A stretch of 64,000 nt of DNA from Anoplolepis gracilipes (taxonomy: Eukaryota; Arthropoda; Insecta; Hymenoptera; Formicidae). Both the position numbers and the translations under genes were made by a program. Every line of letters starts with the position of its first letter. Position 1 is the first letter of the stretch. Below, piece by piece: positions 14,913-29,100 of this stretch. The notes beneath the pieces are model-generated. The model did not search any database. It worked only from the letters and a program-made list of their open reading frames with translations, and was not told the origin of the DNA. The stretch lies in the NCBI RefSeq assembly GCF_047496725.1, contig NC_132976.1:7424001-7488000 (forward strand). The letters run 5' to 3'.

Positions 14913-15771
14913 GTGAGTAAAGAATAACAATCCCTGTTTTCTTATTAGAAAAATGTATTTGCTACTTTGTAACATGTTTTTTTAATATCAAACTTGCAAA
15001 TTTATGCAAACCAGAATAACTAGATTTATCGTATAAATATTAATTTTGTGACATTTATATATTTATTTATCATGTATTTAATGTTTGCAAGAGAGACAGT
15101 AAAAGTCATTGCCATTTATCCAATTTAACACATTAAATATTTTTCATTGTTCGAAAATGTACAAAGATAATAATTGTGCAGCATATTTTTCATACCATTA
15201 AAATACCAATAAAATTAAAAGAACATACATTAAATAACCAAATAATTCTTTGTACTTAGTTGAATAAAATTGTAAGGTAAGTTTTATTCGTCATTGTAGT
15301 CAGTGTTAATTTCTGCATTATACAGAAAGATGAAAAATGCTAAGTAATAATAAATGCACAGTAGATTAAATAAGATTAAATATTTTGGGAGATATATCTC
15401 GTCACGTGAGCGGTATAATAATGCACGGAAACGTGGAGTTTTGATAAATTCCTGGGCGCGTTGTGTCGTTAAAAAGAGCGAGAGAATACCTCTTTCTGTG
15501 TATTGAACTATGAGGCATTATAACCGCTCCACCATGATTCACAAAGAGAGTCTTTCAAATATTGCGGAATTATTAAATGCCGCTTATGCATCAGATAAAA
15601 TATAAAGTTTTCATTTTCAATTGGTAGAAGTCCGCGAAATATGCTTCCTCGACGCATTTATAAAAGAGACTTTAATAATACTGTTGTATAGATTATATGT
15701 ATTGTCGTATATACATAATTGCATTAATTTATAATGAATGTTAAATTAATGTTTTAAATTATTCATGCATT

Positions 15772-15795
15772 TATATATATATATATATATATATT
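15772..15795. repeat. (TA)n microsatellite
   Basis: Twelve TA units near the 5' end of intron 1. Confidence 0.9.
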
Positions 15796-18700
15796 GAAAA
15801 TTTAAATATTAATTTATATAATATAATTTAATAATATAATTTCTATAATATATTAAATTTATATGTTAATAAAATATATTTATTATTTAAAAATTGGAAA
15901 AATGTTAGTTTAAAAATATATTTCTTTGCGCGAGCGCAGTGCTCTTAACGTAAAAGCTCCGGGTTAATCGCGGGTGAAACTTGAATGAGGCGCTCAAAAA
16001 GTTAACTCTCGAATTTACATTTCGCGGTACGGTCGCATTAGGGCGCATTACGTTCATAAAGTATTAATCCCATCTAAAGAAGGCGATATCGCGAGCGTTT
16101 TCCTTATAATTACTTTCTTAGTAATTATCGAGGTAGGAGTATACATCGTGGACGTGATTTTATATTGCGTTCTCGTGCATTATTGTCGAAATACTTGCCT
16201 TCTTTGATTTAATTGTATATAATTATTTTGATTTAATTTGTATCTGTCGACGTTATAGTAAATGCATGTACGTATGAGTTACAATTAAAATAATAATACT
16301 TATCATTACATTGCAAAAAAGAAAATCGAAGAAGGAAAAATAATGTGTATAGTTTGATAAATAATTTTTTAATTTAATCATAATAAAGATAAGGTTAATA
16401 CTCACAGATTTAGAAAATTTTATTAATCATAATTTAGCATTAAAGAAGTATTATACATTGGCGAGAAATGCGATGTAAATACATATATTTTCTATAAAAA
16501 TGCTTAGCTTACTACAGAAAGTACACACGTCAACTCGTACTAGATAGGACACTAAGTAAATAATTCTTTGTGAATGATAAATGTGATGACATATAGAGAA
16601 AACTAGTACAAAATAAGGATGCTTAAAGATGTGCCAGTATACTATATAATGTGTGGAAAACAGACAGAGGCAAAATATGGGAAAGTCACAAGTAGAAATT
16701 ATTTCCTTTTATTTATACTTTTGCGAAAAAATAGCTCACAGTAGTAAGCGGATATTCTTTCTATAATAAATTTTTTTAACACACTAAATTATTTTGCTTG
16801 TATGCGTATGTACGTATCAAACATCAAGTTTTTTAAGCAAAGTGAAAAAGCAGAAAAACAAGAGAGGAAACGTTTTTCTACTATTAAAAAAAAACATTGA
16901 AGCAAAAATAAGTTAGACGCTAACGCGGTTAGGTTGCTTGAAATATAAAATATTCTTAACTTACCGTATTTTGAAAAAAACTAGAAAGGCTATATCAATC
17001 TTGGTTATTTTTTAAATCTCTCTCTGTTTTTTCTTAATATTTTTAATTATATAATATATTTATTTAAAGCGCGTAAAATCTCCCTTCAAAATAAAATATT
17101 TTCTCATATAACAATATATTAAATTACATAAACTATTTTTTAAGCTTATCTTTTTTTCTAGTGAATCTTTTAATTTTTTTTAAATTTATCGCAATATTAA
17201 TCATTTTTATGTGATTTACCAACAATTAATTTTTATCGATGACACGTATTATATCCGATTGTTTGTTTCGATTTTATCTGCATCACATTGTAGTATTCTC
17301 ACGATACTCTTAAATAGAATAAAATAGAAATTCCATTATTTAATTTAATGCGTATTATAAAAAGAAAACGCGAAACAATCGAGAAACAATACAGGTATGC
17401 ACGCGTATCAAAGTTTTTAACAGGCACTTGATTTACGGTAGTAAACACGATGAAAATGCTTCTAATTAAAATTCTCAACATCAGTCGATCAATCTTCAAG
17501 TACAACACGGATCGTTTATTCCAAGCTCTCGTATACACGTTCGTATGTATGTATATATAGAACCAGTGTGCGAATCATTAGCGGTGAGAAAGAGAAAGGA
17601 GTATAAGAGAAAGCTTCGCGGTAGAAATATGGAAATATATGAAAGACCTGAGATGTGCGTAAAAATAACACTATGCTTTTTCCAGTCTGCCGCTCGTTAA
17701 AATACGATGCGCGGTGTCTGAAATGAGATTTTCATCAACGTACTGCACTCAAGTCATGTCAATGTCAGAAAAGTGTATGCAGATTTGCTTGGTCACTGGA
17801 GAAGAAAGCAGTCAGGGTATGATACAGAAAAACGCATACAACGTTAATGCAAGTAGATACATTCAAACTATTTTTTAAGGACGGAGTCTTTTGGTTGGTT
17901 AAGAAATGAAAAAAAAAAAGCAAAACGAAAAATCTGTAAAAATGATAAAACGAATGTTTGAATATAAAGAATGTAAAACACTTTGAAATATTTATGCTAG
18001 ATAGTGACATGTGCACACCATACTGCCATAAAAGTAATGCAGTGTGCAATAAATTTACGCTATACATTTCTACTTCTGTTACTTTTTTTTTTATTCAAAT
18101 GCTTCGCGTACGCGAATATTTTTGCTAATATACATTATCGTTATTTTTTCATAGCACAATCCAGACAAGAAAAAATTACTAATGTACGATATGTTTTAAA
18201 ATTATGCGCTGGTTTGCTTTTATTTATTTATACACTTTTCTTTTAGAGAAAAAGAGAGAGAAAAAAAGTTGAGTATTTGTAAGAAATTCTTAATTACATT
18301 TGTGCACTGCGTCAAAGCGCAAAATTATTTTCCTTTTTTATTTTTACAGACAACAGTCAACTTTTATGAAGAAGAAAAATATTTACATCTAAGCGCGAAA
18401 TAGTTTTGAAAGCGAGATGTTGAAATCGCTGTTGCGAGCGCTTGTTTCAACGCGAGACAATGATGAAATGAATGAAAACCATTGTTGCCTAAAATTTTAT
18501 CACCGCGCGTTTCGTATCGTAGCAAACGGACGATGATTAAAGAGTTTAACACCGATCGATCAATCGTATTGTTACATACAACGCACAATCGAATACAGTG
18601 ATTTATATTGGATAAAAAAAAATCGCTTTGTTAAACGAGAACACGTTTTAATGCGCAACAATAATAATCACATTTGCATCCTGATCATGCTTGTAATTGC

Positions 18701-21589
18701 ATACACATTTGTTCGCACATTCTTTATCAAAATCCACGGAATTGTTCCCATACTCCGCTCGTAGGCACGCCTAATTGTCAACGCATGGTATGCAAATAGA
18801 TGGATGCTTGGAATTAGGAAAGGGAGTACACTTTTTTCTTTTAGAGGATTTTAACATTTAAATGATATTTTTAATTTTTTTATCAATTAACAAATAAAAA
18901 AAGAGAATTCTAATTTTAAAAACGTTACTTACTACGAGTGTTTATAGGCGTTTTTATTTTTAGTTTACCAAATTTTGTTGGTTTAACGTTAAAAAATTAT
19001 ATAATCACAATTTTCGCAAATTTACGTGAAAATATTTTCTTATTATATAAAAAAATATTAGAATATATCGTGTCTTAAGATTTTTATCATGTTACACCGT
19101 GAGATATAGCGCGAGAAGATAAATTTTATTTATCAAAAAAACATTGTCAAACACTCTACTACGACGTGTTTCTAATCAGAAACAGTCCCTTTTACGATGC
19201 AATTTTATTCGCGTTGCTCGACAACTCTGTTCTCACCCTTTCTTCAAAACATATAAAGGTGAATAAAAAGAAACGAAAAGAGAGAAAGAAAGAGAAAGAA
19301 TAAATAATGAGGTTGCGATAATCAACAGTGTGGCGAACGCAGTCTTATAGATTTGTAGACATGCAAAACTACCTATCACAATAAAAAGGATTTTTCGTGC
19401 GTGCAAGTCGCCACTCACTATCCAAAGAGGAAGTATTCTTAAAGCTACGTGTTGGCCATTTAAAAGAGACACGCTAAGAATAGCTTGACTTTTTTGTTTT
19501 AACAAGAGAGTATTTCTATTACAATAATAAAAGTTTTATTCGCATTGTATTGCGAGTAGTATTATATATTGAAGGTTTGTAATTAAAAAAAAATACGTTT
19601 ACAAAATCATACATTTGTAACAAAGAAATTTTAATATTTTACTATCAATTCATGAATATTAATACTTAAGAAAATTATACTAAAAGATTGCCAAAGGATG
19701 CGATATATATATTATTATTTTTAACACAGAAGATTACAATAACCCGTTAAAATAAATGTATAATTATTATACTAATTATTATTATTAATTTTATATTAAC
19801 TTTTGAAGCGTGTTTAATGTGTTTGCCGAAAATTGAGATTTTTCCATCATAAGCATTGTAAAATATTTCCCACCCTCGGTAATGACAAGAATTGTCTCTT
19901 GATAGCTTAATCGCGTGGAATCGGCACGCCGCTTTAAAGGGCTTTCCCCTCTTTGAAATTGAAATCGCACCGAGCGCATTTAGGTGGCTTTCCTGGAATC
20001 GTTACACCAGCATCCATATTTAGGTATCGGAAATTCTATAAAAGGCGTTGCGAGAAGTTAATTCGAGTCTTCTCCTCACAGTCGATATTTAACAGCATAA
20101 AAGGCGAACTTGCATATTGTAGATCTTGAAATTCCACCTCATTACATGGGGAAATTACATCGTTTTGCGGTATAATTCAAAAGACACTCGCAGGATTTAA
20201 AGCAGGAAATTTATCAAGTCAAAACTTTGTAAGTTAGTAGAAAGAGAGAAATTATTAATTTTCTCTTCTCTTATATATTTAATTAATTATCGTCAGACAA
20301 ATTTATTTTAATTACAAAAATTAATTAATATTATATTCGATTTGTTTCTGATATTATATAATCTGTGAATTATGCACAATTATAATTTGAATTATATCGA
20401 CTAATTCAAAATTTTGTCATTAATATTATATATTAATATTTTGATGGGCCGTTTTTTACGTTAGCTAAACGTGATAAAAGAAATAAGATAATGGAATGAT
20501 CATTGCTTATACAATATCTTTATTAAACTCCATGCGGTTTTACACAGATCTCTTATAAGTCTCTTTCACAGGTTTCTCAATAACAAAGAATCTTTCGATT
20601 ATTCTCGATACTTTTATTCTCTTTTCGATAGCTAAAGTGATGGGTTTACTCTCGTGAACAGCTTTTCTTCTTTTTGTGTACTTGTTTACCGTGCGAAAAC
20701 CATTGCTTCTAAATCATTAGATCAAAATTAAATAATAAATTTTAACGGAAAATTCCTTTAAATATCAATATATATTTCCTTTTTGTTGTTTATATTTTAC
20801 TTTTTATATTGTGTGAATTTTTAATGCCAATTTTTCATAATAAAATTATTATTATATTTCACAAAAGTGTGCATGTATAATGCCGTAAGTAATATTAATT
20901 CTCACTAGCTACAAATCATCTATCATCCTTCCTTGCAAATCGCACAAGAGTTCTTTCCTCAACAATAAGTCTTTTCGTTCACCGAGCTAGCCGATTATTC
21001 TCGCGAATGACAAATTACGTCACTTATCCATCTCATTATTCAAACACGCTATTATCCCAAGTATAAAGTTTTGGTCTCTGAGAGATACTTGTATCGGTAG
21101 TCTGCTCGATGTCTGCCTATGAAAAGCCGCCATTCTTTTCAACGGTGTATCGTCGACTCTTAAACGATCTCATCTGATGTGAACAACCGCCGGATAATTC
21201 GGGAGGTACAATTACTTTCCGCAAAAATATAAAGAAAGTTATTACATTGATACGCCTGCTAAAAGTATACTCGAGAAGCATCATTGTCTCTCCTTGCCTT
21301 CTTGAAAACTGCAATTTCGATTTATTTAGTTAAAGACATCTTAAATTTTTGATTTTTTATTTCTCTCATGTTCTCTAGAATCCTTCATTTTTTAAATGAC
21401 AAATTTCTCGAATCTTATATTAGAACTTCTGGACACACATTCTAGATCATAAATTGTCTAAATTTTTTTGCATTTTAGATTTCTTCAAGTAAGATTTCAA
21501 GTTTTTGTTTAGATATTTTTAAATTTTAATGTTTTTGTACGTGAATTATATATTTTTGATAAATTAAATAATTACAATTTTAAAATCAC

Positions 21590-21592
<3 letters not shown>

Positions 21593-21642
<50 letters not shown>
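21593..21642. repeat. (AT)n microsatellite, 50 bp
   Basis: Twenty-five uninterrupted AT units, the longest perfect dinucleotide run in the window; likely length-polymorphic. Confidence 0.92.
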
Positions 21643-21644
<2 letters not shown>

Positions 21645-22125
21645 TTTACATATATATGGATTTATTCATTTTTATTACATATATGTCTGTTGATTTTTCA
21701 CACATGGTTAGTTCTTAGAACTTTGAGATTAGTTTTCAAGTGAGCTTATTAGTCGGGTGTATTTATTATTCTAGTACAAGCTAGTCGAATTTAAATATTA
21801 CAGGATTAAATAAACCATCGAGTTATCAGAAAGTTTTATTATCGGCACAAAAGATTAAAACTATTAGCAGAATGGAACAAAACAATTACTAATAGAAAAA
21901 AAAATATTTTTATTGATAAATTTGTCGCAATATATATTATGTGTTTCTGTATAAGAAACATACTTTACTTTTTTTTTCAGATGGATAAAAAGATGTATGC
22001 ATTATTATTGTACGCGAAATTTACATAAAACAGTGTAAAAAGTATCATTATTATAATCATTACTTTAATATTTTTAATAAATAATAAATGTTCTCAATAT
22101 TTTTAATAAATAATAAATAAACTTG

Positions 22126-22148
22126 TTTTTTTTTTTTTTTTTTTTTTT
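22126..22148. repeat. Poly-T tract, 23 nt
   Basis: A homopolymer run in intron 1, preceded by two near-identical copies of AATATTTTTAATAAATAATAAAT (about 22066-22117). It shows no retroposon body. Confidence 0.85.
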
Positions 22149-22494
22149 AGAAAAATTTAAATAATGATATCAAGGCCAATATAAATTGTTAAGCACAAGT
22201 ATTCGTATTATAAAAATACATCTCTCGTAATATTCGATCTCTGTGTCATTTATTGGAATATATCCCTGTATTCACCCATTACGGATTACATTTTGCAGAC
22301 ATAATATTGATTGATAAATTGTAGTTCAATCTGCGTATTATGATTATCTATAATTTCAGAAAGAAATCACGATATACAATATATATAAAACAATAAATGA
22401 AAAATCTAGACTTAAAATACGGAGATGCTAGACAACTCATATTCTGAAAAATTGATTCAAGAGTTTTATACTGCGTAATTTGATTACATTCTCA

Positions 22495-22935
22495 CAGGAT
22501 GTCTACTTCTAGGAAAAACATGAAAATTCTTAGGGATTTTTTTTGCACTTGGAAGAATTAGGAAGTGTCATTGAATTTTATTGGGATTCGGGGAATTTTT
22601 TTGAAAATTTTATTTTTGATAATTTTGCTCATGTTGTAAATAGTCTACCACGTGTGCGAAACTGGCATCTCTCACTTTGTGGAAACTCATTAATTATTGA
22701 GAAAGCATTAATTTTTAATAATAATAAAATGAAAATTTTAAGCAAGTAAAAAAAGCTAATCTTATGAAAGTAAAAAAAGCCAATCTTATGAAAGTTATTA
22801 TGAAAGTTTTTTTGTGACATTCATATAATTGAGAAACATTATAAGTTGTATGTAATAAAAATATTTATTTTAAATACCCGATAAAAAATCAGGGAATTTT
22901 TTTACAAAATTTTTTACAATTGAATAGACATCCTG
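22495..22935. mobile_element. 441-bp non-autonomous DNA transposon (MITE-like, possibly hAT-related)
   Basis: The left end reads CAGGATGTCTA and the right end TAGACATCCTG, a perfect 11-bp terminal inverted repeat with weaker complementarity further inward. Both ends are flanked by the same five bases, TCTCA (22490-22494 and 22936-22940), as expected for a target-site duplication. The interior is AT-rich, has no transposase, and contains a 24-bp unit repeated twice (22745-22792). The CAGGRTGTCTA end with a 5-bp duplication resembles 5-bp-TSD hAT-type elements common in animals, but this superfamily call is from memory and tentative. The small open frames across it are not credible genes. The element must have been mobilised in trans. 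Confidence 0.75.
22745..22792. repeat. 24-bp tandem duplication inside the transposon
   Basis: Two adjacent 24-bp copies beginning AGTAAAAAAAGC differ at a single base (T versus C). They lie within the 441-bp element, so they may be either a feature of the family or a duplication private to this copy. Confidence 0.85.
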
Positions 22936-24516
22936 TCTCAGGATAAAACAAAATCTCAATTATCAGATATATATATTACCGAAACCCGAAATGTAAATAA
23001 TTTGTTTATAATTTCTTACTACGAAGTCACTGAGCACTAGAATGAGGATTGTATCACGCGCTGCGTGAGCAGGCCGAGGTTTTAGTTGATTTATTTGAGA
23101 AGAACGTGAGTGTAGATTGATTAATACCATTATACGCAGATTAATCTGCAGAGATCAACTTGAGTATTACGAGATATATACTATAACTAACTTTTAACTT
23201 TCATAAGCTACTTTAAATTTGTTTAAGTTTCCATTTGTATACAGCTATTGCGGAGATATAACATCACACAATAAATAATACTTTATCAAATAGATATGTA
23301 GATAAATCTTACTGAGACAGCTTTGTCTGAATTCTATCTTTTTGTAGAGATCCAATAAATAACGTAACAATGTCGCAAAAACCGATTAATCGAACGTGAT
23401 TGTAATAAAAAAAATTGTCATCCGATGCGAAATGATTTAAGCGATCGAACTATATCTCCCTTGCCCATAAAAATTGTATGACTAATTCGAGTTTCCCGAA
23501 TAAGAGTAAAGGCATTTTCTACAAGATTATAAAAACCTCCCGTGTTATCTGAAAGACACTACTATTTTTATCACAACGAAAAAGTGAAAAACTAAATCTA
23601 TAGCGATGCATTCTTCCATCTCGTAACTCTTCGCCTTCCTCCGTCATCCCTCTTTACTCCTCCGCCGCGATGCATCCGTTCCACGTGTGAGTAAACTGGG
23701 CTACCCATCTTCTCTTTGACGCGATACACACGCGTATACAACGCATGTTACGCGCATGTAATTTATGCAAAGCTGTCAAATCCGGAAATGACATCTTATA
23801 CGCCCGGTCCTCGTGCTACGTCGTCACGCGAACAAGAGAATAGAATGTTGCGAGAAGAAAACCGGCAAGATGACTAAAAGTATATATAGTTCTCTTGTGT
23901 TTCGAAAACGTTCGTCGTGAACGAGAATGTTTCTCGTGAAAGACATGTTGTCTTTCTTACTGCCTGGGATCTGTTCGGCTTAAACAATTCGCCGAACAAG
24001 TGCCTTGCTGTAAAAGCGGTTGCTGTCAGTTCTTGATGTGATCTGAAAGCAAGATAAATTTCACTGCTCGAGTTTTAGCAGCATCAACGAAAGTTGGAAA
24101 AGTCGTATCTCTATGTCCTTACTCTTCTTGATATCTTAATTATCTTACATCTGCAAAATTTTCTCTCCTCTAACAAAGATACCATCTTTATTATGATATA
24201 ACTAATATCTGGTTTAGTTATTTTTGGAAAATGTTTTTTACTACATTATATTTTTATTAATAATTGTAACAAATTATGGAAACTTTATAATACTTTACGA
24301 TTGAAAGGACCATAACGATTTAAATATGCTTTTTCGGCAAACTCTAGAAGCCGCAATTTACCACTTTGCTGGTGGTCCATTGGTTGTGTCAATGTCTGCA
24401 ATCCTCCGGTGGCATATTACAGTTTCTAATATAACCACGGTTTTGAGTTTAGCTATGTCCCACATCAACGAGCTAAACCCATTTCACTGGTAGATTGTCT
24501 GAACGCAACAATTTAC

Positions 24517-24688
24517 AAAACACTCCAACTATTATAGAATAGTTCGTAAACATGCATACAATTATAAGAAATTTAATATGCAACGATAAAAAATAATCGC
24601 AAAACATTCCAACTATTGTAGAATAGTTCGAAAACACGCATACTTAAAATAATGAGAAATTTAATATACAATGATAAAAAATAATCGA
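24517..24688. repeat. Tandem duplication, two copies of an 84-87 bp unit
   Basis: The unit starting AAAACACTCCAACTATT at 24517 is repeated at 24601 as AAAACATTCCAACTATT. Both contain TAGAATAGTTCG and end in GATAAAAAATAATCG. The second copy differs by scattered substitutions and about three extra bases near its middle, so the duplication is not very recent. No coding content. Confidence 0.85.
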
Positions 24689-24773
24689 TATAGTTCTAAG
24701 GTCTTAAATTTTCTACATGAAACTTTTTAATAATTGAATCAGACTAGGTTAAAATAAACCTTTTCCGCCTGAA

Positions 24774-24776
<3 letters not shown>

Positions 24777-24817
<41 letters not shown>
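24777..24817. repeat. (TA)n microsatellite, 41 bp
   Basis: About 20 uninterrupted TA units just downstream of the 84-bp tandem duplication. Confidence 0.92.
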
Positions 24818-24820
<3 letters not shown>

Positions 24821-25145
24821 ATCAAAAAATATTCTCGTCTACTTCTCACAATTTATATTTTACTACAAAGTATCTTTTTCAATTACTTATAAATCGAATC
24901 TATTGCTACCATTGACAATTTAACAAGAGAGAATATTGATTCCAAATTGCTCAAAGGATCTATAGACAAAAGAAGAAAGACAACAGTTACTGACAGCGCA
25001 TGCACCTATTTCGCTAGAGATTTTGCTATATATCCATCTGACACTTCGACAATCGATGAGATCCACAGACATAAACGTGCGGTGTGATTGCATATAAAGT
25101 GAGATTCGCGTATCACATGCATCCCTATAGACGAGAATATTTTCC

Positions 25146-25319
25146 GTGTCTTTCGTGAACGTGTGTTAGAACATATATACATATATATGCATATATATAT
25201 ATATATTTATATATATATATATATGCATATATATATATATATTTATATATATGCATATGTGCATATATATATATACATATATGTGTATGTATGTTCTAAC
25301 ACACGCTCACGAAAGGCAC
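25146..25319. repeat. Long inverted repeat (34-bp arms) around an AT-rich core
   Basis: The left arm 25146-25179 and right arm 25286-25319 are reverse complements at 31 of 34 positions; the shared part includes CGTGTGTTAGAACATA. The 106-bp spacer is made of TATATGCATATA-like runs that are themselves self-complementary, so the whole 174 bp could fold into one long hairpin. The mismatches are transitions, two of which would be G-U pairs in a plus-strand transcript. It may be the remnant of a palindromic transposon or a replication-generated palindrome; no target-site duplication was evident. Confidence 0.8.
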
Positions 25320-26069
25320 GAAATATATATGTATACATATATATATATATATATATGCAAATGTCTGTTATACACATATATATATATATGTACTTACGCC
25401 CCGAGGGTAAACTAACCACCTCTCCTGCGTATGTACTGGCGAGATAAGCTCTCTGCTAGCTTTTCGTGCCGGCCTTACTGGCTGCACCGTCTCTATGACG
25501 ACGATGACGACGATGAGCTTGGTAATGCAATATTATTGGAGATTGCCGCGATCTCTCGTGTTGGCCATTGGTGAATACATGACCGGTGGTTTGCACCTGC
25601 GATATGCAAACGACGCAAATCTATTCCTGCTCATACTCACTCTTCTTCTTACTTCTGTCAGGTCAGATGATATTGGAAAGTGAACGCTGATAGCGTTCAT
25701 GGATCTTGGGTTTCTCCCCTTTGATCGTGCAGAATTTGACTTTTGCCAGATATTACGTGATTAAAATGATGGAGCCGTTATGAAACATCTGTACTTGTGC
25801 ACAAACACAAGTAAACGATCAGAGAATCAATTAGATATACGAATGAATTAATCGATTTATAAATTTGTAGTAAAAAATAAAATTTTGTATTAATTTTATA
25901 TAATTATATAAAATTAGGCATGAAGTAAAGAGTTAATATATGAAATGAAATAGTTATCGTGGAAATATGAAGATACGTTCAGCACTTTCTAAGCTACTTC
26001 TTCTTTCAAATTTTCATTCTTTAATTTAATTGAGATTTTTGCCATTTTTCAACTGTTTAGACAGACTTT

Positions 26070-26100
26070 AGACATATCTGATGAAAGTATAGATATGTCT
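26070..26100. repeat. Short perfect stem-loop (10-bp stem, 11-nt loop)
   Basis: AGACATATCT at 26070-26079 is the exact reverse complement of AGATATGTCT at 26091-26100. It is too short for a microRNA precursor, and no T-tract suggests an RNA gene. Confidence 0.6.
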
Positions 26101-29100
26101 GTGGTCAAAATTCTACAGATTCAAAGATATCGAGGAAAACTTTGCGAAACGGGTTTTCTCTGTGAAATGAAATTAATTGCGAGACAACTATGCATGTTTC
26201 TGGCAAGAGCGCTAAGAGGGAATTAATTGCACCGTATATGGGTTACCATAGATAGAATTATTTGAAAATGTCGTGTATCTAGATTACACGCATAGCCGTC
26301 AGCAATATATTTTCTACTGTGGTATACGTAATTACTGCGAGCAATGTATTTTACGTTAAGTGTGCGCGTATTACGAGTCTCTGTCTGATTAATTCGCGGA
26401 TATATGACCTGTTTTTGCTTAAACTTTAATGGAACTAGTGCAACTTATATATCTAAACTTTGTTTTTAGTTACAATCATTTTTTCTGATTGTACAAAAAA
26501 TATATTTTATTTATCTAAATAAATATTTTAAAATAGATTAACGCATATAACAAAATACAATTTTTTTGCTATATATATATATATATGTTATATATACTTG
26601 TTACTTGCAATAGTATGTGAAGAAAGTTTTTATTTGTCATAAGTTTATTCTAGTATAATATAAAGAACGTAATTTTTTTCCAACTTTTTAATTAATTTAC
26701 TTATAATCTTAAATAAAGATGTAAAAAAAGTCAAATTCTTTTTCAGGAATTTTAATATCTTTTTTTTAATTTACAAAGTATTTACGAGCGAAAATATGCA
26801 CATACATGTATAAGTTTACAGGCATACGTGCACATAGTTCACAAGTAAATGTAAACCAGGTCGGCGCGATCGCACATGACCGCGACGAACGATAAAAGCA
26901 ACTATCATAAGGTTACAAGAAATATTGCAACATGCTATAAAATATCGGCAACTATATTTGTCTCGATATTTATTCGCTGACACGATGTCGTTGACCCACG
27001 CGACTGTCGCATTTATGCGCCCATGTCCCTTGATATGCATGATATCGTACGAATACAATATATTGTGATACTGCTTGACACCTCTGTCGATTGGAAACGA
27101 TAGGAATGTATGCCCTACGTGTTTGTTGGCCGCTTATCAGCAAGGATGGTGGAACATGGCGCGAGATATACGCTATGTTAAGCTTTGACCACACGTATTT
27201 GATACGAGCGCAATATATTGTATGTATGTGTAGTCAGACAGTTATTGACCTTTTGATAAATAGACGAGTTGATGATGTGTTTATTTCACTTTGGAAAATA
27301 TTTCAAAATTTTCTCTCTCGTTTTACAAATCCAAATTAATTTAACATAAATTAATATTATATAATAAAATTCTAAGATAAATAATACACGCATAGGAATG
27401 CGAAATATTTATCTGTAATTTTCTCTGTAATTTTTCTTTAATTGAGTTACTAATAGTTTTATTATTATATATTTATTTATTAGAATATTATTCTGATAAA
27501 TAATTTTCCTTTTTAAATATTTCATTATACTTTAGGATATGCGTATCTCAACCGCAAAATATAAAAGAGTAAATTCTATTAAGGTAACGAACAATATTGC
27601 AATTATGTTATCAGGTGCCGGCAATTCTTTCACCAGTTCCTTAATGAATAATACATTTAGCAAAAGGAAAAGACCTTCTTACGCTTTTGTAGGGCTAGAG
27701 GCCGTTATTTATCGCTGTGGCCAATAAGGAATGTACCCCTAAGAGTTTTCACTTCCTTCTTCGAAGACAGACTACAAATGTGAACATTAAGTACTAATGT
27801 GTTTTCGTTACCAGGTAACCGTAGCGTGTTCTATTATCGTTACTACTTGCCAAGATTAATGCCGTGTAGATTTAAACGATGTTCGATATTCGATTAAACG
27901 AAGATATCGGATTACAACGTTTTCTCAGAAGAATATAAGTAGTAATTTGTACATATATCTTTTGTTTAAAATAATTTTTTAAAAAATAACTAACACAATT
28001 AGAATAATGCAATTATTTAAAAAAAAATAATTATATAGACGGAAACGTGTTTTATTGATGCATACATAAAAGAAGTGATAATGTCATAATTTTATCGTAT
28101 ATATTTATTATATATAATTTATAAATATACAATGTATATAATAGATATAGATATAAATATGATAAATATACATTACGTAAATTTTAATTTAACATAAATA
28201 TATGATAGTTTCATATAACCCACTTTTATATATTTTTTGATCAACAAAATAAGAAACTAATATTTTACATTAATATAAAACAATATTTTTTTCATCACAT
28301 TTTATTTATTCATAGAATTTTTTGCAACGTCACGTTCTGTTATAACTGTTACAATCACTAGAATTTATCAATAGCATATGCGTTTCTCAATCGACTTACA
28401 AATGAATAGCACAACTTTGTTAAATAGGGGACGAGGATGAGTTATCCCTATATATTCAGTTTCGCAACACTATCAAATGACAGAAGACAGTATGTCATTG
28501 ACATTGTGTATCCAATGTGCAATGCAACTGTACAGTCAATTTCACAGTCATTCCAAAATACAACCTCGAGTATATTTTTATTGACTGTATCAATATCCTC
28601 ATGAAAACAACGCTAACAGAGATGTCTGCGTTAGTGACGTTAACATATCACATTTCATCCATCAGATCGTACGAAATATTTAGATTCAAATTTCACTCAT
28701 TTTTAATTCATTGTTACATTTAGTTATTTTTATAAGTAATAATACTTATTGTTAAAAATAATTTTCTATGAAAAATGCACAATATACAATTTTCTTTAAT
28801 GCTTAGAAAGTTATGAAATTTTAAGATTTAAATTTCTACGCTATATATACATACTTTTTGCACTACACGTACGAACGTATCTCGATATAGCACACACAAC
28901 TGCTAGTCAGCAAATTTGGCAGTATTTGCCGAAGCGAGGCTCCATGTATATTGAAATGCTGACCAAGCTTGCTCTTGATTCTACCAATACGTGTTTTTCG
29001 AAACTTTGATTTCTCAATCGAAACATCGTCGTATCATATTGCTGTAAACAGTAATTTTAAAAAATATCAATACCTTAATAGTAACTACTTGTACAAGTTT

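Noticed and set aside
22543..22749. 68-codon frame inside the 441-bp transposon
   Set aside because: It is too short, AT-driven and shows no transposase motif; the element is non-autonomous.
25163..25447. 94-codon frame of Ile-Tyr repeats
   Set aside because: It is a translation of TATA/TACATA simple sequence inside the inverted repeat.
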